DNA of 64,000 nucleotides, from the NCBI GenBank assembly GCA_950295325.1, contig OX485809.1:27032001-27096000 (forward strand), read 5' to 3'. The notes beneath the pieces were generated by a model. It had not been told where the DNA came from. It worked only from the letters and a program-made list of their open reading frames with translations, and did no database searches. This document shows, piece after piece, positions 49,765 to 61,211 of the stretch. Both the position numbers and the translations under genes were made by a program. The stretch comes from Polytrichum commune (Eukaryota > Streptophyta > Polytrichopsida > Polytrichales > Polytrichaceae). The first letter of the stretch is position 1; the number at the start of each line of letters is the position of its first letter.

Positions 49765-49865
49765 CACTTGACCCGATTTGGGCGAACCAACCCATACACT
49801 CGTTCCTTGTTGGATGCCTAAACCCTTGCCTCCAAGGAACCAGTGTACGGGTTGTTTCGCCCTAG
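49765..49865 (-). repeat. Dispersed repeat, inverted relative to 13010-13110
   Basis: CCATACACTCGTTCC, TTGGATGCCTAAACCCTTGC and CTCCAAGGAACCA are the reverse complement of the block at 13025-13080, with a few changes. Confidence 0.75.
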
Positions 49866-50505
49866 CCCACTTGACCCTAACTCAAAGAGGTTTTAGTTAT
49901 GACAACAACTCTAGCTAATGGCTTTCCACACCGTAGTACTTAAGGATTGCCAAACCTACCAAACATCTTACATGGCACCGGCTAAGACCCACTTTTTAAT
50001 CCCCAAGCCCTAGGGTCCACATAAGACTCCACCTTCCTCGCCAATGTTCAAGATTGAGGCCCTCATAAGAGTTTCATTTTGAAGGGCTCTCGAATTTTAG
50101 CCCATCAGTTGAAGGGTTGGTTCAAATCTAAGACGTCAATTCAAGAATATAGAAATGAAATACAAATTCATATTAATTTTGTGCATTAATTATATGGTGC
50201 ATGTGTTCTAGTACAATGTGAAGAATCAAGAATCAACCATCTCACTCCACTTCTTGTAGTGACAATGCCTTACGCTTGTTGGTTCTTGTGGCGGGCATAT
50301 TATATTGAGGACTTCAAGTGATGTCTTCATTTTCAAGTTGGGGTTGCATTTTGAACGGCTATTTTGAGAGGGGTATATTTTGATGGGCCAAATCACGCTT
50401 GAAGGGCATTGAAGACTTCAATCTTGAACATTGTTCCTCATCTAATAATATGGGCTGCTAATATTGCCAAGTCTAGGCATTCCCGTTGGCTAGACTATGG
50501 CATTA

Positions 50506-50991
50506 GGGGCGCTTCATTCTATGGCTGAAGGTCGAGAGGCCATCTATTTCCACCAATCAGATTGCAAGAAACCAAGGTTTCGGCCTCTCGACCCTTCACA
50601 CTAAGGCCAAAGTCCAAAGGCCATTGCAATTTAAAATGTTTACTTTTTGACGAAGGCGACAAACTCTCAAAGGAAGTTTGGGTCGGACGGGAATGGAAAC
50701 TCAAACTATGGTCGAGAGGCTGTCGATTTTTTTCATAAATAAATCAATCATTGACAAGATCTTGAGTGTTAGATTGGAGGGGTTGTTTTGGGCAAGGAAT
50801 AAAGTGGGATGCTCCTTTGGGTTTGGACTTTCGGCTTGGCCTTTGGAGGCTTCACACTATGGCTGGCCGAAGGCTCCAATGCCTATATTTTATTGGCTAT
50901 TTTCAGCCCATTTCTTTGGACTCTCAACAAAGTTTGGCCACTCAATCTCACGGCCTCTCGACTTGGACGGCCATAGTGTGTGAAGCAACCC
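50506..50991. mobile_element. PIF/Harbinger-like MITE, 486 bp, TTA target site
   Basis: Left end GGGGCGCTTCATTCTATGGC and right end (reverse complement) GGGTTGCTTCACACACTATG pair as terminal inverted repeats that extend through GTCGAGAGGCC. TTA flanks both ends (50503-50505, 50992-50994). Further internal copies of the CGGCCTCTCGAC word occur. The interior is noncoding. Confidence 0.8.
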
Positions 50992-51062
50992 TTAACTAAG
51001 GATACCAAAAATATCCATTATCTTTAGGTTGTGGTTGTTACGAGTATTTAACAACAACAACC

Positions 51063-51175
51063 TACTTTCATGGCTGATCACACCAAATTTTTGTCCGGTT
51101 CTAACCATGAGATTGCTGAAGATTATGTTGAGAAATAGATGTTGGCCCAAAACTTTTCACGCTCGACTCCGGCAG
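51063..51175 (-). repeat. Dispersed repeat next to gene 5' ends, copy C
   Basis: GATCACACCAAATTTTTGTC, CGGTTCTAACCATGAGATTG and ATTATGTTGAGAAATAGATG are the reverse complement of copies A and B. It ends about 110 bp before the candidate first exon at 51282. Confidence 0.8.
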
Positions 51176-51281
51176 CAGACTCCCAACGGCTCAGCCCGAC
51201 CAAGTACAAATTGCCGTCACCGAAACTCACAAATTCATCTGCACAGACTTCCAAAGTGAAATTCGATCGCAACCCACATAG

Positions 51282-51345
51282 ATGGCAAACCCGGGGAGTT
51301 CGTGGTCCTTCGGAGGCGCTCCTGCCTTCAATCCCTTTGGGACAG
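51282..51345 (+). CDS. Candidate first coding exon (Gly/Phe-rich), gene otherwise not seen
   Basis: ATG followed by NPGSSWSFGGAPAFNPFGT and a strong donor GGGACAG|GTAAGG. A tiny in-frame second exon (51633-51652, ACTACAG|GTCACGG to GGCGCAG|GTAAAT) is possible. The FG-type composition is nucleoporin-like, but 22 residues are too few to assign. No further exons were found before the transposons at 52187 and 52817, so this may be a gene start with a long intron, or a remnant. Confidence 0.35.
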
Positions 51346-52186
51346 GTAAGGTTCTCAATCCTTTTCTTTCTTTCTTTCTGCACACTCCGAAGCTCATGAG
51401 CAATGCCACTGCTTTGAAATTTTGGAGTTTCAATCAACTTGCCGACCCCAAATAAATTCACAGGTGGTGTGAGCAGCTTCATCCATGAGCACCTGTTTTA
51501 GTTTGTATGTTTAGTTCGCAGGGGTTACGTGCAGCTCAATCCCTTCCTTTGACAGAGCCATTATTTGCCCTGTTCGGCTTTACAGCGCATTTGATGTGTA
51601 CAGTTGTAGTGAAATTCCACCAAACACTACAGGTCACGGTCACCTGGCGCAGGTAAATTATACTCGAATTGATTCTGCAACCTAAGTGCTTGGATTTCGG
51701 TAGTGTAAGCATTCATTCGGCAAGGTAGTTTCTTGGGTTAGTCGATAGGTGAGAAGCTGAGATTTGCGAATTGAGAACAATTTATTCATGAAGATAGGAA
51801 TTCCCGGACTATCAGCTAGCAGGCAATCCAATCAGCTAGGTTTTCTGTGAGAGCATGCATGCTTGTCAATGACCTGGAATGCAGTGAAAAATGAATAAAT
51901 AATATAGGTGCCGAAACGCCGGAGGCGTATCTAGGTATTGAATGCAGGCGTAGGTGTTGAGATTGTTGAATGGAGTGCATATGTCTCCAAATCCAGTTCA
52001 GGCGAGTCTGAGAGTTATGTCGAAGAGCGTTGGGGTGGGGAGTGCGCGAAGGAGCGGCGGTTTAGATAAAAGTATTGCTGGGTGAGAAGGTAGGATTGAA
52101 GGAGGTCGGAAGGTGACGTGACGTGGCACCACAGGCGCTAATACGATACCAAGGTAGGAAATAAACCCTAAAAAAAATGGTCTTAA

Positions 52187-52686
52187 GGGCCCACTTCACA
52201 CACGAGCCAAGAGCCGTGACCATGAAATTGTGAGAGCCCAAAAGAAATTGACCAAAGGCCATCCCAACACACCTCCAAAACCATGTAGTGTGGTCACGGA
52301 CCTTCAAATGTAGTGTGAAGCCATATGTAACCGGGCCCTCAACTACATGCTATTTCAATAAATCTCTATTCATGCAAGTCCTCGCACATGATAAATTAGA
52401 ATAAATCAACTGTTGTGAGCGTTCGGAGTGCCACGGTCTCCCAATTTTATGTTAAGCTTGTCTCCAAGAGATGGTTTTCGAAAATAGTCCAGGTGACCAT
52501 GAAACACGATCCATTAGATGCCATGTAGGAATCCATGTAGACTTTACATCCATCTTGCATTCACAAACTCCGTTAGTCCCTCAAGCGTGGTGTGAAGCGA
52601 ACTTGGACCGGCTCCATCTTTTTCCACCAATGAGAGTGCTTGAAGTGTAATGGTCACGGGTTCTCAGTCTCGTGTGTGAAGTGGCC
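52187..52686. mobile_element. PIF/Harbinger-like MITE, 500 bp, TTA or TTAA target site
   Basis: Left end GGGCCCACTTCACACACGAG and right end (reverse complement) GGCCACTTCACACACGAGAC pair as inverted repeats reaching CGTGACCAT (about 37 bp). TTAA borders both sides (52183-52186, 52687-52690). The termini resemble those of the element at 50506-50991 (CTTCACACAC). The interior is noncoding. Confidence 0.82.
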
Positions 52687-52816
52687 TTAAACCCCACGGC
52701 AACAGGAAACCCTCTCCCCAGCCCATGTTCGTGTGAACAGGCCCAACCTTACAAACAAGGCCGGTTTTTGGATTTAAGAGTGGCACCAGCTAAAGTCAGG
52801 TGGGATTAGGCTTTTA

Positions 52817-53660
52817 CAGTCTAACCTAACCTCATTAATACGACGCCCTCGATATTTCGACACATTTTTGCGAGACCAAACCTTTTTAGTTCAAAACTCC
52901 CTCTTTTATACGACCACGACACTTGATAAATGCGATATTTGGAATCTCCGTTTTGTCATATTAAAGAGGTAGTTAATGTTAGAAATCCTTTCATCTATGT
53001 TATGTGCATCTAAAATACATCCATTTTCACATGGGAACTACTTGGGAACTTCACTTATCATTGGGGACTTAATGAGAATTAGGGTTACTAGTGTAGAATG
53101 GACATGGTCAGGGTTAGAGTGGCCTCTTGCCTAGTATGTTGCCTTGTACTCATGGTGATATGGGGAAGAGATTACTGAGCTAGAATTGAGTATTGATGCT
53201 ACTTTGGGAATTGATTATGCACAAGGCTTTGATCTTAATGATGATCTAGATTCAGTAGATGTGGATGATGTTGCTCCACCTAAAGTAAAGCTTAGTGATG
53301 TTAAACGTCATGCATCATTGTTCTCTAGTTTCTTATTAGAGAACTCTTTATATTTTGGTGTTAATGAAATTATTAGTTTTCAAAAGTTAATAGGGAATCT
53401 AGATAAAATGACGGTTGCTAACTTGGGTAGGCAACACCAAAGATCTTTGGACTCCTATTTCAAGAGTTCTTGAGATTATTTCATACCATCTATATTGCTT
53501 AAACTCATTGTAAATATTTTAAAGCTCATATCACTTATGTTTTCGTAATCCCTCAATAATACGACAACTTTATGTCATTTGTCATATTAATGAGAAGACA
53601 ACACTTCGATAATACGACTTTTTTGTGTTTCCCAAACGTGTCATACTAAAGGGGGAGAAC
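52817..53660 (+). mobile_element. Remnant of a pogo/Tigger-like DNA transposon
   Basis: The left side starts near CAGTCTAACC and has subterminal TTAATACGAC; the right side has CAATAATACGAC and CGATAATACGAC. The exact right terminus is unclear. It contains the transposase C-terminus described at 53186-53473. Total length is well below an autonomous element, so most of the transposase has been deleted. Confidence 0.65.
53186..53473 (+). pseudogene. C-terminal fragment of a Tigger/jerky-type transposase
   Basis: Open frame without its own ATG and with an upstream in-frame stop at 53156. It encodes an acidic linker (DDLDSVDVDDV) and then a coiled tail ending RQHQRSLDSYFKSS. That matches the typical end of this transposase class, where a helical segment is followed by a SLDSFF-like motif. 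The DDE catalytic core is absent, so it cannot be active. Confidence 0.6.
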
Positions 53661-56600
53661 AGTAGCTCCCTTTCCAAAAGGCGAGGATAGGTCCTAGTCA
53701 CTACACAACTGCCATAATTGCCGGCCATGATTCCCTACTATACGTGTTGGCAAGACTAGCCACATGACCAGTTACGTCAACTAATCCGCGTGGACCTCGG
53801 GCAAGGACTTTACAACATTCATTTAAATAAATAAATAAATAAAAGGCAACCTGGAAAGGAGACATAACATTATTCAAATTCATAATAGTGTTCTGCAGGA
53901 CTGACAATATTCTACAAAATATTCCCCATATTCAATACGATTTTAGAGAATATTCTATTGAATATTGTCGGTCCCACATAACATTGTTATGGATATGAAT
54001 AATGCTATGGTAATGTAAGTCTGGAAATTCCCGTGTTTCAATTTAGCGTGGCAAACCAAACCATACTCAAGCTAAGTATTTATTATCTTACAAGAAAACC
54101 CTTATCATAAAAGGTATTATGCTTGGGATATCCCAGCCTCATGATGCAAAAACCTACTGTTGAATGATGTTATGAATGTAATATGGATGTCACTTTCTTA
54201 TACCTATGTAGTCCTCGTTGTGATAGCTTTGTAAGAGATGGGGAACAATGTGCTCACCTATCAACGTTTACGATGATATATAGTGGTCAAAGCAAAGGTA
54301 TACCAACTCTACATAGATCCTTAACCTTCATTTGAGGGTTTCGGAATGCAAGTAAAGTAAGTGTAACTCACTTCCTTATCTTCATTGGACGCCTATATTA
54401 TAGCTCATGAAACCTTACTGAAATTTTACAAAAGAAGGTGGCTATGGCCTTAACTTAAACTTGTTAATCATCTAGTGGACTAGTCACATGTTTGGATGCT
54501 AAAAGAGATGGGTGTAGGATGTGAACCTGTGACCCCTTCAAACCAAAATTCAAGAAAATGGAGACACCGACAATTGACGTTGACTTCAATTTGAGAAGTT
54601 GTTCCTTTATCCTTTGTCTCCCTCCGGCTATACACACTTCCCTAAATAGACCGTTTTCCCAACATGAGGGTTTCCATTCACACATGTTGTGTGCACTTTG
54701 TTTATTTTATGAAATACCAAAGTTGAACAATAAATGGCTCATATAATCACTTCTCCCAAATATGCCATTATGAGTTTCAGAAATAATGCTATCATGTAAA
54801 GCTCACTTATCGGGATCATTGGTCGTAGGGCATTGATCTTGGTTTCTTGGTCATAGGGCATTGGCCAATAAGACTATTCTCGGTGTGGCTTCAACCAACC
54901 AAGATAGACAACCCTTATTCAATTACTTTTAATATAAGGACACCTATATTTGAGTGGTATGTACAAGGCTTCTTGTTGCACCTGTCACAAGTAAAAAGAA
55001 AGGCATATAAAAGTTTGAAATTAATCTTGCCCATCAAAAGAAAAGTGAAAATGAAGAAGTGCCCATCACATGGAAAGGCAACAAAAATTCAACCCGTCAA
55101 AAGAAAGGTCCCCTCAACCATTATCTGTCAACCATATCCCACGACTATGGGCAAAAAATGTTGTATCCTGTAATATATAAGCCACGCTTTGATTTTGTAG
55201 TGACTTAGGAGATACAAGTTAGCTTCTATACCTCTGCGTGACACCTAAATGAACCCAATTTGATTTTGTGTTGAGTTTTTGACGTACATGCACGCATTGT
55301 AGATTGAACTATATCTACAACGAAACATTCCAATTTCCAATCTCAAACTATTTCAGGAGATTGCCAGTGATTGTGATCGTAAACATGAGTTGAACATAAA
55401 GTTTGGTTTGGACAAAAAAATTTTTTGTTGGAGACATTCTTGACCGGAAGTAGTGTGCTTTTCTCAACCCATCATTTGAAAGGTAGTTTTTAATGTTGTT
55501 TGTCACATTGAAAGGCAAAAAGAAAGAAAGAAAGAAAGAAAGAAAGAAAAAAGTAACCCATCACGTGAAATGAAGGTGGACCCGTCAAAAAGGAGCACTG
55601 GGTATATGATTTGGTGTGGCTCATAGAACAGATGTCAAAAAGACATGTGTTTAATAAAGATTGGACTGCATGCTCAAAATATGATAACTATTCTAGACTC
55701 AACAATCAACATAATTAGAAGGACCTATATGACCATTTAATGAGCAGAAAAGAATCTCCACTTTGATAACGATTAAGATAATCATATGACCTCCAAAACT
55801 TATGAGAGCGACTATGGCGACCTTGGTTTGGATCTGCTAACCATCTTCTACTAATCATTTGTTTTGAATCCTATGAGAAGTGGGCCAGTTGGAAAAAAAC
55901 CATTTAAAACATATCTACCTTATCCCTAAGAGTAATCAAGATAATTTTTGATGCTACAGGAAAATTATGGAAGTATTTAGGGTTGGGCTTGCAGGATCAG
56001 TTGACTTCATTTCAAATGCAGGGATGATCTTTGTAAGGTTATACTTGAGAATGCTCAGAGATAAAGCATGGAATTATTAGAGCCTACCCTCTATATCTTT
56101 TAACAATGGGGAGTGGAAATTTGTGCAACACATATAAAATGTGAACACTCTAACAAATACAAAGTTTAATGAACAAGAAGATAATACTTATAACTGTAAC
56201 GCAAGTAAAATACTATTAACAGTAAATGGAGTTTCAAAATGATTGTGCTTAGATTCAGTTAAAAGATAGTTGCTAAATTGACCCTAAAATACAAAGACAC
56301 AAAAGTCTATTAACAAAAATTAAAACAACACCCTCAAAATTCTAGAGTCAAAACTCACAACCATTGCAAGGGACTTGGAAGCAAACTTCACACAAGCATA
56401 ACTCACTCATTAGATGTCAAAATTCACGATAGCTTGCTAATGAGTTGACGAGACTTAAAAATGACTTGTAGTCAATATCATGAACTTTATCATTTCTATT
56501 TGGGGTTTACTTGAAGTTCTATAGGATATGTAATATTGTATGGTACTATTAGTATAATAATAAGTTAACAAATAAAGAGGGCAAATATACAAAGAGGGGA

Positions 56601-57780
56601 GAAGACATTCAAGTAACAGTTGACACTTAATGTCTTTGTAGTCTCCCCAAGTAGGGAGTAGGAAAAATGTTGACACATATGGAATTTTGACACTTAAAGA
56701 GGTAACAAATATAGAGGAAAAATTATACTGGGATGTCAAAATAGCTTATGGCAGTATGTTTGAACACAAATCATACTATAGTAATCAACAATTGACATAG
56801 AAAGACGCGATGCCACCATAAACTGCTTTAGCACCCCTAAAAATTACTACATAACCACCACAAACAACATGATGATTGATGCAAAATGATCAGTTGACAA
56901 AAACCATGTGAGATATAACATAAAAAGACCATCTTGAACTGGACAATGATAAAGAAAAGGAAAAATATATAAACGTCGATGTTTTCGCTGACATGAATAT
57001 GAGCCCGTTCACCCTACTCTGTTCAAGCAAAGGGTTGCTCAAAAATCGATACAAGATAGAGTGAATCGCCTTCTTTTCAAGAGGAGTGCTCGTCTGCACA
57101 CTGGTAGTTATTGCATTGAGGCCACTTTCTGAATTAGCTGCATACTCTTACATTTCACCAATTCAAAAAACATGTTGACCATTATTTTTAAATGGTCTAT
57201 TGAGACCACCAAGAAGATAATGGATGACCCCATTTCATCAGTGTTTTAGAGCCACAAAATGGTATCAGATGCAGATTGTACTCTACCTGATTGCAACTTC
57301 AGTACACTTGACCCATTGGTACATTTTTCAATACTGTTCATCAAAGTTGATGCTACTCTACTTCTTGGCCCACGTCTTGGAAATGTGAAGATGATGAAAG
57401 TTAGACACAGCCAATTTGATCGTCCACATTCTACTGTTGCATAATCCCACAACTGTTTTAGCTGAACCTCTAGAATCAGTGATTACTCAAGTATATACAC
57501 ATACCAGCAGGCATCCTCTCTGTGATTCAGATTCTATGTAAACCTCAAATTTCCCTGCAGTATTCTAAATCTTCAGAATAAGTCATTTGTTCAATTGTCC
57601 AATTTGACAACAACACCTTCCTCAACTCTGATTTCAATGATTTCAAATTCTTTGGTCCTGATTCGCAATTGCTAACTTGCTCAAGCTTCTAATACTCGGA
57701 TCCATCGGTTGGATGGTTCCACAAGGGTCGCGGTGTCTACATTAGCCTCATCTACCTTGGTACAAATGGCAAACCACACT
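53661..57780. other. AT-rich intergenic region, no supported gene
   Basis: Only short open frames, an AAAG microsatellite (55520-55552), and scattered short repeats of the CCCATCACxTGxAA type near 54990-55580. No domain or splice chain seen. Confidence 0.5.
55520..55552 (+). repeat. (AAAG)n microsatellite
   Basis: About eight AAAG units in intergenic DNA. Confidence 0.95.
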
Positions 57781-58460
57781 GAAATTCGGAAACTAACCTT
57801 TGACAGATTTTTTAATACATGTCAGCAAACTCATGAAGTGGCAGGGGAAAAACTTGGTGGAGCTCGATCTTCTCTCCCTCTGGACTTTGATCCTCTTTGT
57901 GTCTGATTTGGTCGTACACGATCCCACAACTGTGGCATAACCTTTGAATTCCCTGCAGTATCAGTGCACATCTCCAGATATAGCTAGCAATTCCTTCTAT
58001 TCACATATAGCAAATCATGCTCAAATCAATTTTCCTATTTGAGCCTGGACAAGAGACATTTTCAGATTGATAACACAGGTCGCGATATATGCATCCACGT
58101 CGTTGCAATTCTGCCATAATGCGCTCTGAGTAAGCTAGTGTATAACAATTCATTTCTTCAATTCTGTGATGTAGTACAAGTGGCAATCCACACCAAAATT
58201 TTGGATAGGAACCTTGGAGTAAAGGTGTTGTACAGTTCAGCAACATGAAGTGTGTCCTTGACTCTCCTAGACTTTTCGCATTCATGGCGTTGGAAGTCAG
58301 TGCTCAGAGTCGTAGATTATGTAACAATTTCTTTCCTCGATTCTATAATGTAGTACTACAAAAGGAAACAATCCATACTGAGGAAACTAAACCTTTGGCA
58401 GAATTTTTACAGTTCATCACAAGCAGCAGGAAAACCTTGGCGGTGCTCTTCTAGACTTTG
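57780..58460. repeat. Duplicated 3' flank of the ABC transporter gene
   Basis: 58385-58470 (AACCTTTGGCAGAATTTTTA, CTTGGCGGTGCTCTTCTAGA, CTTTGATCTTCTTxGTGTC) is repeated in diverged form at 57795-57905 (AACCTTTGACAGATTTTTTA, CTTGGTGGAGCTCGATCTTC, CTTTGATCCTCTTTGTGTC). A second related pair lies at about 58135-58200 and 58315-58385. The copies reach the last codons of the gene on the minus strand. Confidence 0.75.
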
Positions 58461-60505
58461 ATCTTCTTAGTGTCCTCTGACTCCTGCAAAGCCCACATGT
58501 GTGCATACCGTCCACCTGTGGCCACCAGCTCTTGATGCGTGCCCTCTTCCACCACAATTCCTGCATCCATCACCAAAATACGGTCGCAGTGCATAATTGT
58601 GGACAGTCTGTGTGCAACAAACACACATGTTCGGCCTGCAGCAAGCTCCTTCAAGGATTTCAAGATGGCAGCCTCGGTTCCAGAGTCCAGAGCACTAGTG
58701 GCTTCATCACAAATCAACAACCTGGGAGACTTGAGAAACGCTCTTGCAATGGCCACACGCTGTTTCTCGCCACCACTGAGCTTCAGACCACGCTCGCCAA
58801 CCATGGTTTGATAACCCTCTGGCATGCGCAAAACAGCGTCATGTAGCCTTGCTTGCTTTGCAGCTTGAATGATCTGCTCTTGCGTTGCATTTGGCCTTCC
58901 GTAGGCAATATTGTGCATTATAGTGTCATTGAACAGCACTGTGTCCTGAGGGACAACCGCCACCGCACTTCGCAGTGAGTCCTGCGTTAGGGTACGTATG
59001 TCCTGGTCATCCAGGAAGAGTGTCCCTGAATCTGGGTCATAGAGACGCAACAGCAGCTTCACAATGGTGGATTTTCCAGAGCCAGATGCTCCAACCAGGG
59101 CAATGCTCTCCCCAGGGTTTGCCTGCAAATTGACTCCAAGAAGCACTTCTCGAGAAGAGGTGTAGCTGAACCGCAAATTGTTTGCCCTCACCTTGGCACC
59201 CTGACCCGCAGCGGCAAGCTCAACTGTGCCATCTTTCAGCAATGGCTGTGTGGCAAGAATTGTAAATAAGCTCTCCAAGTCCACCTGCGACTGCCGCAAA
59301 TCTCTGTACAGGAACCCTAAAAATTGCAATGGACCAGAGAGCTGCAGAATCAAGCCATTCGCGAGGACTAGGTCACCAATTGTCGATGTGCCCTGGGCAA
59401 CCTGTAGGCCTGCAATTGCCATCACAGAGGCAATGCCAACGGACAGGATGAAGGCCTGCCCCGCATTTAGTGCTGCAGATAACCGCTCTGCAACAAGAGA
59501 TGCGTCCTGGTAACCTTGCAGGAGAGTGTTGTACTGATCCACCTCCAGCTTTTGGTTGTTGAACTGAACCACTGTTTCGTAGTTGAGGAGTGCATCCACG
59601 GCTTTCCCTGTGGCCAAGTTTTCAAGCTTGTTCACCTCCTTCCTACTCTCTGCAGCTCTCGAAGTGATTTGCACTGTCCAAGCTACATACGCAGCAAAGG
59701 TTAAGAGCACAACTCCAGCCACCTTGCTACTCACTCTGGTGGCCAACAGCCCACACACCAGAATGAGCTCAACAAAAGTGGGAACGAATGTGAACACCAC
59801 TGCACGAAAAATGTTGACAACACTGCGTTGTGCACGATCCAAGATACGAGACAACGCACCGGTGCGTCTCTCAAGATGGAAGGTGAGGTCCAGGTGCAGA
59901 ATGTGGTTCAGCAATTCCACACCAACACGGCGGCCCGTGGCTTGACCTAGTGGGGCAAAAATGATGTAACGCACTTCATTCAACCCTGAGCTGATGGCTT
60001 TGGAGAGAGCTGCAAAAACCAGGGCCACCAACACGGGTGTCGTTCGATCTAACGGGGCCTTTGCCAATTCATCCATTGCTTGTTTGAACAACACTGGCCC
60101 TGCAAGTCCTGCAGTCTTGCTTGCAAAGAGAAGCACCAGGGCTGCGGCTAGCCTCCACCGCAATGTGGTGTCACTGGATGCCAAATTCCACAGGTAGGGT
60201 ATAATCTTTGCAAGTGTTGCCTCAGAGGGGGACGGTGGGAGGCGAGCATTGCCATTTGAGTTCGCCAAGCTTCCATCATTTCCAACAACCGTTGCAGCTG
60301 CTGCTGCCGCCCGGCAGGTGAGCCTTTGAGATTTAGCCCTCCTTCCTCCTTGACAGGAGGCTGTGAGGGTCACAGGGTTTAGGGGTCGCAGTAGCAACCC
60401 TAGCTGCCTGTGCAATCCTGTGTACAGATTGTCCCTCAATTGCGGACATGGCAAAACAAAGTAATTGCTGCTAATGAGGGCGCCCTGCATGACCATCAAA
60501 GCCAT
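58451..60505 (-). CDS. Half-size ABC transporter, ATM/ABCB7-like, putative organelle-targeted
   Basis: Intronless, 684 residues from ATG at 60505 (an in-frame TGA lies 21 bp upstream). It has one membrane domain and one ATP-binding domain. Residues 1-90 are basic and Ala-rich (RRAKSQRLTCRAAAAAA), like a chloroplast or mitochondrial leader. About six membrane helices lie at roughly 115-420, with intracellular loop signatures NYETVVQFNNQK and YRDLRQSQVDLESLF that resemble the ATM group. The nucleotide-binding domain is intact: Walker A GASGSGKST (472), Q-loop VVPQDTVLFNDT, signature LSGGEKQRVAIARA (576), Walker B LLICDEATSALDS, H-loop VAHRLST (H632). ATM-type exporters move glutathione-linked sulfur compounds or metal conjugates; the substrate here is unknown. 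Lack of introns, unlike its neighbours, suggests a retroposed or anciently intronless gene. Confidence 0.92.
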   Translation of the reverse strand: MALMVMQGALISSNYFVLPCPQLRDNLYTGLHRQLGLLLRPLNPVTLTASCQGGRRAKSQRLTCRAAAAAATVVGNDGSLANSNGNARLPPSPSEATLAKIIPYLWNLASSDTTLRWRLAAALVLLFASKTAGLAGPVLFKQAMDELAKAPLDRTTPVLVALVFAALSKAISSGLNEVRYIIFAPLGQATGRRVGVELLNHILHLDLTFHLERRTGALSRILDRAQRSVVNIFRAVVFTFVPTFVELILVCGLLATRVSSKVAGVVLLTFAAYVAWTVQITSRAAESRKEVNKLENLATGKAVDALLNYETVVQFNNQKLEVDQYNTLLQGYQDASLVAERLSAALNAGQAFILSVGIASVMAIAGLQVAQGTSTIGDLVLANGLILQLSGPLQFLGFLYRDLRQSQVDLESLFTILATQPLLKDGTVELAAAGQGAKVRANNLRFSYTSSREVLLGVNLQANPGESIALVGASGSGKSTIVKLLLRLYDPDSGTLFLDDQDIRTLTQDSLRSAVAVVPQDTVLFNDTIMHNIAYGRPNATQEQIIQAAKQARLHDAVLRMPEGYQTMVGERGLKLSGGEKQRVAIARAFLKSPRLLICDEATSALDSGTEAAILKSLKELAAGRTCVFVAHRLSTIMHCDRILVMDAGIVVEEGTHQELVATGGRYAHMWALQESEDTKKIKV

Positions 60506-61211
60506 TGACACTCGACAGTCGAGTCAAATGCATCAACCTTGCTAGGGTAATCTCAACCTTGGAAATTGATCAATGATGTTGTAGACTGACAGGAGGAGTG
60601 TGAGCGTTGTTCTTCATCCCATAACTCCAAGCGATGCACTAGAGCTTTGCAATTTACTAGTAAGCCCTGCATCATCTTTCTTGCGTTGTGTGGAAGATGA
60701 CTTGCAAAGCCATACAAATTGTTGTTTGTTCGCAGCAAAAGCACTCCCCAGTAATTGCAGAAGATGAAAAGAACCTGCCTCCCTGTAAAAATTTATTAAA
60801 ACACTCAATCACTTCACAGTCCAAAGTCATGGTCCCATCTTCATTACAAGCCAGGAGATTGCACTCAACTTTTGAAATTTCAAACCAACACCACCTAGTG
60901 TCCCAACCACAGGAGTGCCATAAACAACTGGCATTTGTATGACATGTCTTGGTCAACCTTCATGATATCCCAAAGTAGATGGTGGACACATTGTCGCATC
61001 ATTCTTTGAGCATTATTCAGATTCTAAGACTTATGGTGCTTCCTACAGCCCCCTTTACTATCCTAAGAGCTACAGAAGCAATATTGGTATTGCATCCTTC
61101 AATACCAATATTGATACCCATTTAATATTTGCACACATACCATTGCAAAATCCATCGCCCCTCTACCCTTGGACATCAAACAAATGCTCTGAATACCATG
61201 ACCCAACAGAT
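60506..61211. other. Promoter side of the ABC transporter, no gene seen
   Basis: Upstream of the minus-strand transporter. A minus-strand open frame of 94 codons (60672-60956) has no recognisable motif and does not join the transporter frame. Confidence 0.45.
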
